From assembly GCA_902480035.1 (NCBI GenBank), contig CABSRC010000103.1, positions 1 to 5,180 on the forward strand: DNA of 5,180 bases, given 5' to 3'. The notes beneath the pieces were generated by a model. The model made no database searches and had not been told where the DNA came from. It saw only the letters and a list, made by a program, of their open reading frames with translations. The stretch is from an uncultured Streptococcus sp. (GTDB taxonomy: Bacteria > Bacillota > Bacilli > Lactobacillales > Streptococcaceae). Positions within the stretch are counted from its first letter, which is position 1; the number at the start of each line of letters is the position of its first letter. The position numbers were made by a program, and so were the translations under genes. Of the stretch, positions 1-5,180 are shown one piece after another.

Positions 1-753
1 ACCAATACCATCATCCAGTTCCCATTCATTGGAGCTTTGGCATACTTTGTGACCAAGCTGATTCCTGGTGAGGATGAGGTTGTCAAATATGAACCGCTCT
101 ACTTGGATGAAAACTTGATCACCCAAGCGCCTTCGATTGCTCTTGGAAATGCGAAAAAAGAGTTGCTTCATTTAGGTGGATATGCAGACAAAGCTTTTAA
201 TCTTTCTTATGATTATATTGTTCATCAAAATGAGAAAACAGCTGAAAAGGGTCATAAGACAGAAGAAGCCATCAATACCATTGATGATGATTTGACTCGC
301 TACCTGATTCGTTTGTCAAGTGAAGCCTTGAGTCCGAGAGAAAGTGAAGTTCTCACCAATATCTTGGATTCTTCACGGGATTTGGAGCGGATTGGAGATC
401 ACGCGGAAGCCTTGATCAATCTGACCGATTATTTAATTCGTAAGAAAGTGGTCTTTTCAGAAGCGGCCTTGGCTGAATTGGAAGATATTTACAACCAAAC
501 CCATCAATTTGTAGAGGATGCCTTAAAAGCTGTTGAGAACAATGATGTGAGTCTTGCAAACCAATTGGTAGCACGTCACGAGGCAATTGAAAAGTTGGAG
601 AAAAGACTTCGGAAAACCCATATTCGTCGTTTGAACCAAGGTGAATGTACACCTCAAGCCGGAGTGAACTTTATTGATATTATTTCTCACTATACACGAG
701 TTGCAGACCATGCCATGAATCTGGCTGAAAAAGTACAAATCGATCAAATTTAA
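1..753 (+). CDS. Na+/phosphate cotransporter family protein with C-terminal PhoU-like domain (3' part only)
   Basis: The reading frame is open from base 1, so the gene begins upstream; 250 C-terminal residues are visible, roughly half of a protein usually near 540 residues. The first 20 or so residues (QFPFIGALAYFV, then TKLIPGEDE) look like the end of the last membrane helix of the Na/Pi transport domain. The rest is a helical cytosolic PhoU-like domain carrying the two family repeats: ERIGDHAEALIN at 385-420 and TRVADHAMNLAE at 694-729, where the Asp/His/Glu residues bind metal in PhoU proteins. The family imports phosphate with sodium at the membrane, and the PhoU part is thought to regulate transport. 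A TTG at 37 could be mistaken for a start, but it encodes an internal leucine and has no ribosome binding site. The gene ends in TAA and is followed by a terminator, so it is not cotranscribed with nagA. The exact symbol is uncertain. Confidence 0.9.
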   Translation, partial: TNTIIQFPFIGALAYFVTKLIPGEDEVVKYEPLYLDENLITQAPSIALGNAKKELLHLGGYADKAFNLSYDYIVHQNEKTAEKGHKTEEAINTIDDDLTRYLIRLSSEALSPRESEVLTNILDSSRDLERIGDHAEALINLTDYLIRKKVVFSEAALAELEDIYNQTHQFVEDALKAVENNDVSLANQLVARHEAIEKLEKRLRKTHIRRLNQGECTPQAGVNFIDIISHYTRVADHAMNLAEKVQIDQI

Positions 754-761
754 GGAACGTC

Positions 762-796
762 AAACAGAGTAAGTAGGAAGCTTACTCTGTTTTTTT
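762..796 (+). terminator. Rho-independent terminator after the Na/Pi cotransporter gene
   Basis: A perfect 12-bp stem pairs 762-773 (AAACAGAGTAAG) with 781-792 (CTTACTCTGTTT) around the 7-nt loop TAGGAAG. The U-tract of seven T runs 790-796, partly inside the stem. It lies 8 bases after the stop codon and separates this gene from nagA. Confidence 0.93.
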
Positions 797-814
797 GTTG
801 GATTCTATTCAAAA

Positions 815-830
815 ATAGGTCTAGACCATT
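815..830. promoter_or_regulatory. Candidate NagR/DasR-type (GntR-HutC family) operator of nagA
   Basis: A perfect 10-bp palindrome, GGTCTAGACC, occupies 818-827. From memory, the dre site of NagR/DasR regulators is AGTGGTCTAGACCACT; the 16 bases here (ATAGGTCTAGACCATT) match it at 13 positions. The site abuts and slightly overlaps the -35 hexamer at 829-834, where a bound repressor would block RNA polymerase. NagR-type regulators are known to release such sites on binding amino sugar phosphates. Binding by the host's own NagR is inferred, since the regulator gene is not in the window. Confidence 0.8.
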
Positions 831-857
831 TACAAATAGAAGTGAAAGCGTTATAAT
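829..857 (+). promoter_or_regulatory. Sigma-A promoter of nagA
   Basis: The -35 is TTTACA (829-834) and the -10 is a consensus TATAAT (852-857), with an ideal 17-bp spacer. Transcription should start near 864, giving a leader of about 44 nt before the nagA ATG at 908. It lies downstream of the cotransporter terminator, so nagA is its own transcription unit. Confidence 0.87.
843..856. promoter_or_regulatory. Candidate CcpA cre site overlapping the nagA -10
   Basis: The sequence TGAAAGCGTTATAA fits the cre consensus TGWNANCGNTNWCA at 13 of 14 positions; only the C near the 3' end is missing. It lies in the spacer and covers most of the -10, so CcpA bound with HPr-Ser-P would repress. It suggests that amino sugar catabolism is turned down when preferred sugars are present. 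Streptococcal nag genes are known CcpA targets; binding here is inferred from sequence only. Confidence 0.72.
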
Positions 858-892
858 ATGTATGAATATAAATGGAACACAGTTCCTACAAT

Positions 893-900
893 GGAAAGGA
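893..900 (+). promoter_or_regulatory. Ribosome binding site that sets the nagA start at 908
   Basis: GGAAAGGA ends 7 nt before the ATG at 908. The in-frame ATG at 872 would add 12 residues (MEHSSYNGKDDF) but has no Shine-Dalgarno sequence and would lie only about 8 nt after the predicted transcription start, so 908 is preferred. Confidence 0.88.
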
Positions 901-907
901 CGATTTT

Positions 908-2065
908 ATGTCTACATATATTAAAGCAGATCAATTTTATTATCCACATGGGGTTCGCCGAGGAGGCTATTTGGAGCTTGTTGATGGCAAGTTTGGAAAA
1001 CATGTGGAAAGCTTACCAGAAGGTGCGGATGTGTTGGATTATTCAGGGTACAGTATTGCGCCTGGCCTCGTAGATACCCATATTCACGGATTTGGTGGGG
1101 TAGATGTGATGGATAACAATATCGAAGGCACTCTCCATACCATGAGTGAAGGGCTCTTGAGTACAGGGGTTACGAGCTTTTTGCCTACGACCCTTACTTC
1201 CTCTTACGAACAACTTTTGGCAGTAACGGAAAATATCGGTGCACGATACAAAGAAGCAACAGGAGCTAAGATTCGCGGGATTTATTTTGAAGGACCTTAT
1301 TTCACAGAAAAATACAAGGGAGCTCAAAATCCATCTTATATGAAGGATCCAAGTATGGAAGAATTCCGTGCTTGGCAAAAAGCTGCCAATGGTCTGTTGA
1401 ATAAGATTGCCCTTGCCCCCGAGCGTGAAGGGGTAGAAGAATTTGTTCGGACCATTACAGGAGAAGGGGTGACAGTCGCCCTTGGCCACTCCAATGCTAC
1501 TTTTGAAGAAGCTAAAAAAGCGGTTGATGCAGGTGCGAGTGTCTGGGTGCATGCCTACAATGGTATGCGTGGTTTGACACACCGTGAACTCGGTATGGTT
1601 GGTGCTATGTATGAGTTGCCTCATACTACAGCAGAGTTGATCTGTGATGGCCATCACGTGGATCCTTTAGCGTGTGATATCCTGATGAAACAAAAAGGAA
1701 AAGAAAATGTTGCCTTGATTACGGACTGTATGACAGCTGGGGGCTTAGAAGACGGGGACTACATGCTTGGGGAATTCCCGGTTGTGGTCGCTGAAGGGAC
1801 GGCTCGCTTGAAATCAACTGGTAATCTAGCTGGCTCAATCTTAAAATTGAAAGATGGATTAAAAAATGTTGTAGAGTGGGGGATTGCCAACCCTTACGAA
1901 GCAGTGATGATGGCCAGTCTCAATCCGGCAAAATCAGTCCATATTGATGACGTTTGTGGTCAAATTCGAGAAGGTTATGATGCGGACTTCATTGTGCTTG
2001 ACCAAAATTTGGATCTTGTTGCGACCTATCTCGATGGAGTTAAACGTTACCAAGCTGCCAACTAG
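908..2065 (+). CDS. nagA: N-acetylglucosamine-6-phosphate deacetylase
   Basis: This cytosolic enzyme of 385 residues hydrolyses N-acetylglucosamine 6-phosphate to glucosamine 6-phosphate and acetate. NagB then converts the product to fructose 6-phosphate, and the product also feeds cell-wall precursor synthesis. The length is normal for the family. Amidohydrolase motifs appear in order, numbered from the ATG at 908: the metal motif THIHG (His58, His60), the metal-ligand glutamate in YFEGPYF (Glu128), GHSNAT (His194), WVHAYNGM (His215), CDGHHVDP (His249/His250, substrate binding) and the catalytic aspartate in LITDCMTAGG (Asp273). The C-terminal GYDADFIVLD strand is typical of the amidohydrolase beta-sandwich. 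No key residue is missing and the frame is intact. It is monocistronic, between terminators at 762-796 and 2092-2121, with a NagR-like operator and a cre-like site at its promoter. The nagB gene is not in the window, which is usual for streptococci. Confidence 0.97.
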   Translation: MSTYIKADQFYYPHGVRRGGYLELVDGKFGKHVESLPEGADVLDYSGYSIAPGLVDTHIHGFGGVDVMDNNIEGTLHTMSEGLLSTGVTSFLPTTLTSSYEQLLAVTENIGARYKEATGAKIRGIYFEGPYFTEKYKGAQNPSYMKDPSMEEFRAWQKAANGLLNKIALAPEREGVEEFVRTITGEGVTVALGHSNATFEEAKKAVDAGASVWVHAYNGMRGLTHRELGMVGAMYELPHTTAELICDGHHVDPLACDILMKQKGKENVALITDCMTAGGLEDGDYMLGEFPVVVAEGTARLKSTGNLAGSILKLKDGLKNVVEWGIANPYEAVMMASLNPAKSVHIDDVCGQIREGYDADFIVLDQNLDLVATYLDGVKRYQAAN

Positions 2066-2091
2066 ATTCAAGAATTAAAGATAGAATACTT

Positions 2092-2121
2092 CCTCTCTAG
2101 GTCATACCTGGAGAGGTTTTT
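2092..2121 (+). terminator. Rho-independent terminator after nagA
   Basis: A 10-bp stem pairs CCTCTCTAGG (2092-2101) with CCTGGAGAGG (2107-2116) around the loop TCATA; one pair is a U-G wobble. Five T follow at 2117-2121. It lies 26 bases after the nagA stop. Confidence 0.9.
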
Positions 2122-2185
2122 GTGATGTATTCATAGGGGGATCAGTATGTAGGATCTTTTTTTGTTTATCCATGGTAGTGCAATT

Positions 2186-2214
2186 TTGTGAATGCTGTCT
2201 TTTCATGCTATAAT
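2186..2214 (+). promoter_or_regulatory. Promoter of the small membrane protein / aldo-keto reductase operon
   Basis: An extended -10, TGCTATAAT (hexamer 2209-2214), lies 17 bp after a -35-like TTGTGA (2186-2191, four of six consensus bases). Transcription should start near 2221, leaving a short leader of about 18 nt. I see no operator palindrome around it. Confidence 0.8.
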
Positions 2215-2238
2215 GGGAATTGAAATGTGAGGTAGCTT

Positions 2239-2457
2239 ATGAAGGCAATTGATATACGTTTTTTATTGATGGGAATTTTTTTCTTGCTCTACGGTATGGT
2301 AAGAAAAAATATTTTTATTGTGATCGTTGGTGGGGCATTCTTAGTTTATAGTTTTTATAGCAAGAAGATGGAGCCAACCAAGAAGAATATTTTTAAACCA
2401 GAGCTCAAGTTTCGAGGGCCTAAGAAACCGAAATTGAAGAAAGGAAAGAAAAAATGA
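2239..2457 (+). CDS. Small two-helix membrane protein with lysine-rich tail, function unknown
   Basis: I do not recognise this 72-residue protein. It has two short hydrophobic segments, about residues 8-21 and 25-40, separated only by Arg22-Lys23-Asn24. This suggests a tight membrane hairpin. Residues 42-72 form a tail with 15 Lys/Arg and only two Glu, very basic and rich in proline and glycine. The positive-inside rule would place the tail in the cytosol, where it could contact membrane phospholipid, nucleic acid or an acidic partner; this is inference. The start is supported by a GTGAGG ribosome binding site at 2228-2233 and by the promoter just upstream. The TGA stop overlaps the ATG of the reductase (ATGA, 2454-2457), so the two genes are translationally coupled and share one transcript. 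The coding function is well supported by this context, but the role is not. Confidence 0.82.
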   Translation: MKAIDIRFLLMGIFFLLYGMVRKNIFIVIVGGAFLVYSFYSKKMEPTKKNIFKPELKFRGPKKPKLKKGKKK

Positions 2458-3296
2458 ATCATTATCGTTTAAATAATGGGGTGGAGATTCCTGTATTGGG
2501 ATTTGGAACTTGGAAAGCAGCGGATGGAGAAGAAGCCTATCAGGCTGTTTTAGCTGCTTTAAAAGCAGGTTACCGGCATATCGATACAGCTGCGATTTAT
2601 CAAAATGAAGAGAGCGTTGGTCGGGCGATCAAGGATAGTGGTCTTAAACGCGAAGACTTGTTTATTACTACCAAACTTTGGAATACGAATCATACTTATG
2701 AAGAGGCTCAAGCTGCTTTGGACGAGTCTCTTGAGAAACTGGGTTTGGACTATGTCGATCTTTATTTGATTCATTGGCCAAATCCAAAACCCCTTCGAGA
2801 AAATGATGCTTGGAAAGTGCGAAACGCTGAGATTTGGCGAGCCATGGAAGATATGCTAGCTGTTGGTAAGGTTCGGGCTATTGGCATTAGCAATTTTCTT
2901 CCCCATCATTTGGAAGCGCTCCTTGAAACAGCTCGGGTCATCCCAGCTGTGAACCAAATTCGTCTAGCACCTGGGGTTTACCAAAGCGAAGCCATTGCTG
3001 CAAGTCGCAAGCAGGGTATCTTACTAGAGGCTTGGGGACCTTTTGGCCAAGGGGAATTGTTCCAAAATGAACAAGTAAAAGAAATGGCTACTAAATATGG
3101 AAAGACCGTTGCTCAACTAGCTTTAGCTTGGAGTTTACAAGAAGGCTTCCTTCCTTTGCCAAAATCGGTTACGCCTGAGCGGATTGCGAGTAATCTAAAT
3201 TGCTTTGATTTTGAATTGACGACAGATGATGTGGAACTCCTGCGCCATCTTCCGGTTGAAGCAGGTGCACCAGATCCGGACACCAAAGATTTTTAA
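2454..3296 (+). CDS. Aldo/keto reductase (2,5-diketo-D-gluconate reductase-like)
   Basis: This is a 280-residue cytosolic (beta/alpha)8 oxidoreductase, probably NADPH-dependent, reducing aldehydes or ketones. The full catalytic tetrad is visible: Asp44 and Tyr49 (GYRHIDTAAIYQNE), Lys74 (ITTKLW) and His107 (LIHWP). ISNF (145-148) and VNQ (166-168) belong to the barrel core, and LPKSVTPERIASN (235-247) is the usual site for the 2'-phosphate of NADPH. The length and N-terminus (LNNGVEIPVLGFGTW) are typical. After VNQ, most members from memory continue like VEYHP, whereas this one reads IRLAP (169-173), and the strand usually like YSPLG reads AWGPFG (193-198). Both changes lie near the substrate or cofactor site, so the substrate may differ from the named family enzymes; methylglyoxal or other aldehydes are possibilities only. 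AAGGAAAG (2441-2448) is the ribosome binding site, inside the preceding gene, which it overlaps by 4 nt. Confidence 0.93.
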   Translation: MNHYRLNNGVEIPVLGFGTWKAADGEEAYQAVLAALKAGYRHIDTAAIYQNEESVGRAIKDSGLKREDLFITTKLWNTNHTYEEAQAALDESLEKLGLDYVDLYLIHWPNPKPLRENDAWKVRNAEIWRAMEDMLAVGKVRAIGISNFLPHHLEALLETARVIPAVNQIRLAPGVYQSEAIAASRKQGILLEAWGPFGQGELFQNEQVKEMATKYGKTVAQLALAWSLQEGFLPLPKSVTPERIASNLNCFDFELTTDDVELLRHLPVEAGAPDPDTKDF

Positions 3297-3318
3297 AAGA
3301 GAATTTCTATTCATTAAT

Positions 3319-3350
3319 GAAAACCGAGGACAGTTTCGTTCTCGGTTTTT
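3319..3350 (+). terminator. Rho-independent terminator after the aldo/keto reductase
   Basis: A long stem pairs AAAACCGAGGAC (3320-3331) with GTTCTCGGTTTT (3338-3349), with one G-U pair and the loop AGTTTC. The U-tract TTTTT covers 3346-3350. The A-rich left arm gives only a short T run on the other strand, so two-way termination is possible but weak. Confidence 0.9.
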
Positions 3351-3475
3351 ATAAACCTTTCAAATATGAAATAATTTTAAGAATCCAACAAAAACAGATG
3401 TTCTATAATATTTTCCCGGTCAACTTCAAAAATTTCCGAACGAAAATAAGTTAATAATTAGTAATATACGTAAAT

Positions 3476-3492
3476 ATTACAATTGTGTTACA
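3476..3492 (-). promoter_or_regulatory. Candidate WalR/VicR box upstream of the surface protease
   Basis: Read on the minus strand this is TGTAAC-ACAAT-TGTAAT. It fits the WalR/VicR (YycF) consensus TGTWAH-N5-TGTWAH at every defined position. On the plus strand the same feature appears as two TTACAATT repeats, 3477-3484 and 3488-3495, exactly 11 bp apart, so both half-sites face the same side of the helix. Its centre is about 57 bp upstream of the predicted transcription start, a normal place for an activator, and the promoter it precedes has a poor -35. WalR/VicR is the essential envelope-stress response regulator of Gram-positive cocci. In AT-rich DNA such a motif can arise by chance, so binding is inference. 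Confidence 0.5.
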
Positions 3493-3511
3493 ATTCATTT
3501 TTGAATGAATT
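3492..3511. repeat. Inverted repeat over the -35 zone of the protease promoter
   Basis: AATTCATT (3492-3499) and AATGAATT (3504-3511) are perfect 8-bp complements around TTTG. The repeat covers the expected -35 position and shares bases with the second TTACAATT repeat. It lies upstream of the predicted transcript and has no T-tract, so it is more likely a protein-binding site than an RNA hairpin. The regulator is unknown. Confidence 0.5.
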
Positions 3512-3534
3512 TTCAGATAATTTTGCGTTATAAT
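3506..3534 (+). promoter_or_regulatory. Probable promoter of the surface protease, weak -35
   Basis: A consensus TATAAT lies at 3529-3534, about 30 bases before the start codon. At the standard 17-bp spacing the -35 would be TGAATT (3506-3511), matching only two of six consensus bases, and there is no TGn extension to the -10. This pattern is common in activator-dependent promoters. Transcription should start near 3541. The remaining DNA back to the reductase terminator (3351-3475) is AT-rich; besides an isolated TATAAT at 3404-3409 without a convincing -35, I see nothing clear in it. Confidence 0.65.
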
Positions 3535-3564
3535 AGTTACTATTAAAATAAAAGGGGAGTTTCT

Positions 3565-5180
3565 ATGAATAGACAAGAGCGTTTTTCATTAAGGAAATAC
3601 AAATTTGGTGTAGCCTCAGTTTTATTAGGGGCTGTTTTGGTATTTGGATCTGCACAAGCGAGTGCAGAAGAACAAACAGCGGGTCAAACGAGCGCTGGGA
3701 CACAGCTTGTAGCAAACAGTCAACAGGCACCTGCTGAAGAAGAGCATTCACAAGCAACAGAAGCAAGTACAGCAGTTGCTAGTGAGAAAGTAGCAGTTGC
3801 AAATGAAGCAACAGTTGCTGAAAAGACAAGTCATACAACAGAAGCAGCTGTAGTTGAAAAAACAGAAGCTCCGAAAGAGGCAGCTGCTGTTCCAGAAACA
3901 AAACTGGAAGTAGCGGAAAAACCTGTAGAAAAATCTGTAGAAAAAGCGACAGAAGTGGCTACTGCGACAAGTTCGGAAACAACGAATCGCCATGAGGCAG
4001 CTGAAAAACCTCAAAGCATCGAAAGTGACGAGATTATTACTGTTCCACAAACCTGGAAGCAAGGCTACAAAGGGGAAGGGATGGTTGTCGCCGTCATTGA
4101 TTCTGGCTTGGATGTGAACCACGAGGTTCTTCGGATTACCGATCCTTCTAAAGCTAAGTTTAAAAACCAAGAAGAAATCGAAGCTGCTAAGAAAGCAGCA
4201 GGAATTGATTATGGTAAATGGTACAACGACAAAGTTGTCTATGCTTATGACTATTTTGATGGTACCGACAATATTAAAGAGGCCGAAAGAGATTCTCACG
4301 GGATGCACGTTACAGGGATTGCGACAGGGAATCCTGATAAAGCAGCAGGAAACGGAGAAAAGATCTATGGTGTAGCACCAGAAGCGCAAGTTATGTTTAT
4401 GCGTGTCTTTTCAGATCGTCAAAAAACAACTGGTTCTGCCCTTTATGTAAAAGCAATTGATGATGCTGTAGCTCTTGGTGCAGATACTATCAACATGAGT
4501 CTTGGCTCTACGACTGGTTCTACGGTCAATGCGGATTCAGATATTGTGGATGCCATTAAACGAGCGCGTGCTAAAGGTGTATCTGTCCTAATTTCTGCTG
4601 GAAATAGCAATACTTTTGGGAATGGTTATTCAAGACCAGCTGCAGAAAATCCAGATTACGGCTTGGTCGGAAATCCTTCAACAGTGGAGGACTCCATCTC
4701 TGTTGCTTCTATCAACAATAAAATCATTACCACAGAAGTTTTTGAAGTCAAAGGCCTTGAAGGAAATGCTGAATTAGATAACGGGAAATTTGACTACAGT
4801 AAATCTGCAACAGATACAGACTTTGAAAAAGGTAAAGAATATGAGTATGTATCTGTTGGTCTTGGGAAAGAAGATGATTTCAAAGATCTAGATCTTACTG
4901 GTAAATTAGCGCTTATTCAACGTGGAGAAATTCCATTCACAGAAAAAATTGCTAATGCCCTCCATCATGGTGCAGTAGGGGCTATGGTCTACAATAATGT
5001 GGAAGGATCAAACCTTGGAATGTCAATTGATGGGGATGCTAAGAAAATTCCATCTGTCTTCATTTCAAAACGCTATGGGGAAGCTCTTAAAGCTGGATCT
5101 TACAAAGTTGTCTTTAACAATACCATGGCCAACCGTCCATCTCCAGAAGCAGACCAATTGTCTGATTTCTCAAGCTGGGG
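3565..5180 (+). CDS. YSIRK-signal cell-envelope serine protease, C5a peptidase/lactocepin type (S8 family), 5' part
   Basis: The frame is open from ATG 3565 to the window end: 538 codons of a protein normally well over 1,000 residues. A strong ribosome binding site, AAAGGGGAG (3551-3559), precedes the start by 5 nt. Residues 1-34 form a YSIRK-type signal peptide (FSLRKYKFGVAS at 7-18, hydrophobic core 16-29, likely cleavage after Ala32 or Ala34), which in cocci directs export to the septum. Residues 35-155 are a low-complexity Ala/Glu/Thr/Val/Lys segment, probably a propeptide or spacer. The subtilase domain follows: Asp179 (VAVIDSGLD), His245 (DSHGMHV) and the oxyanion-hole Asn347 (ISAGNS). 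A protease-associated (PA) domain is inserted at about 393-517 (GKLALIQRGEIPFTEKI, GAVGAMVYNN). The window stops at FSSWG, so the catalytic serine should lie about 25-35 codons further on, and any LPXTG anchor is not visible. The closest relatives by eye are ScpA/ScpB and CspA-like proteases. Substrate (complement C5a, adhesins, casein) cannot be told. It is separately transcribed from the reductase. Confidence 0.94.
   Translation, partial: MNRQERFSLRKYKFGVASVLLGAVLVFGSAQASAEEQTAGQTSAGTQLVANSQQAPAEEEHSQATEASTAVASEKVAVANEATVAEKTSHTTEAAVVEKTEAPKEAAAVPETKLEVAEKPVEKSVEKATEVATATSSETTNRHEAAEKPQSIESDEIITVPQTWKQGYKGEGMVVAVIDSGLDVNHEVLRITDPSKAKFKNQEEIEAAKKAAGIDYGKWYNDKVVYAYDYFDGTDNIKEAERDSHGMHVTGIATGNPDKAAGNGEKIYGVAPEAQVMFMRVFSDRQKTTGSALYVKAIDDAVALGADTINMSLGSTTGSTVNADSDIVDAIKRARAKGVSVLISAGNSNTFGNGYSRPAAENPDYGLVGNPSTVEDSISVASINNKIITTEVFEVKGLEGNAELDNGKFDYSKSATDTDFEKGKEYEYVSVGLGKEDDFKDLDLTGKLALIQRGEIPFTEKIANALHHGAVGAMVYNNVEGSNLGMSIDGDAKKIPSVFISKRYGEALKAGSYKVVFNNTMANRPSPEADQLSDFSSW
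3913..3948 (+). repeat. Three 12-nt in-frame tandem units in the protease N-terminal spacer
   Basis: Units 3913-3924, 3925-3936 and 3937-3948 encode AEKP, VEKS and VEKA, and each contains a GAAAAA core. The unit length is a multiple of three, so gain or loss of copies would change spacer length without breaking the frame. It is short and imperfect. Confidence 0.65.

Noticed and set aside
37..39. TTG as the start of a separate PhoU-like protein
   Set aside because: The frame is open upstream to base 1 and encodes a membrane-helix end typical of Na/Pi cotransporters. There is no Shine-Dalgarno sequence before the TTG.
872..907. Upstream in-frame ATG that would extend NagA by 12 residues
   Set aside because: It has no ribosome binding site, is about 8 nt from the predicted transcription start, and the added residues are not part of known NagA N-termini. 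The ATG at 908 has GGAAAGGA at good spacing.
1043..1657. Open frame of 204 codons on the minus strand opposite nagA
   Set aside because: It lies wholly inside nagA, has no recognisable motif or start signal, and its composition is that of a reverse-frame shadow.
2137..2164. Possible second terminator between nagA and the small membrane protein gene (GATC...GATC followed by T-run)
   Set aside because: The stem would be only 4 bp (GATC with GATC) with a large loop, too weak to terminate. A proper terminator already lies at 2092-2121.
3404..3409. Second TATAAT in the protease upstream region as an alternative promoter
   Set aside because: No reasonable -35 lies 16-18 bp upstream and there is no TGn extension. 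In AT-rich DNA an isolated TATAAT is expected by chance.
3448..3480. CovR-like ATTARA sites in the AT-rich stretch
   Set aside because: Sequences such as ATTAGT and TAATTA resemble the motif, but none matches ATTARA on either strand in a convincing cluster.
3748..4389. Long open frame of 213 codons on the minus strand opposite the protease
   Set aside because: It is rich in Cys and Phe because it reads GCA/ACA/GAA codons of the Ala/Thr/Glu-rich protease backwards as TGC/TGT/TTC. It has no ribosome binding site or family motif and fully overlaps a well-supported gene.

Overview
The window looks like chromosomal DNA of a Streptococcus, most likely a commensal or oral species of the mitis/sanguinis kind. 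The evidence is moderate-to-low GC, AGGA/GGGGAG-type ribosome binding sites, a YSIRK-type signal peptide on a surface protease, and a NagA closely matching the streptococcal type. The species cannot be fixed from the sequence alone. I see no mobile element, tRNA, rRNA, CRISPR array or phage gene. This is mostly ordinary core and surface-gene territory, and the interest lies in regulatory sites and one small membrane protein.

Layout, all genes on the + strand. (1) 1-753: the C-terminal part of a Na+/phosphate cotransporter with a fused PhoU-like domain, closed by a strong terminator. (2) 754-907: a compact control region for nagA, with a GntR/HutC-type operator (palindrome GGTCTAGACC), a near-consensus sigma-A promoter and a CcpA cre-like site that overlaps the -10. 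(3) 908-2065: nagA, N-acetylglucosamine-6-phosphate deacetylase, followed by its own terminator. (4) 2186-3350: a two-gene operon with its own promoter. It encodes a 72-residue, two-helix, lysine-tailed membrane protein of unknown function, overlapping by ATGA with an aldo/keto reductase, and ends in a terminator. (5) 3351-3564: an AT-rich control region with a WalR/VicR-like box, an inverted repeat and a promoter with a good -10 but a poor -35. (6) 3565 to the window end: the N-terminal 538 codons of a cell-wall subtilase of the C5a peptidase/lactocepin type, cut off just before the catalytic serine.

How the parts relate: terminators after genes 1, 2 and 4 divide the window into independent transcription units, so adjacency alone says little about shared function. 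NagA feeds amino sugars into glycolysis, and its control region suggests induction by amino sugar with repression by preferred carbon sources. The surface protease may be tied to envelope status through WalR/VicR, which is inference from a motif match. The small membrane protein is translationally coupled to the reductase, which is the only physical hint about its role. No clearly new multi-gene system is visible.
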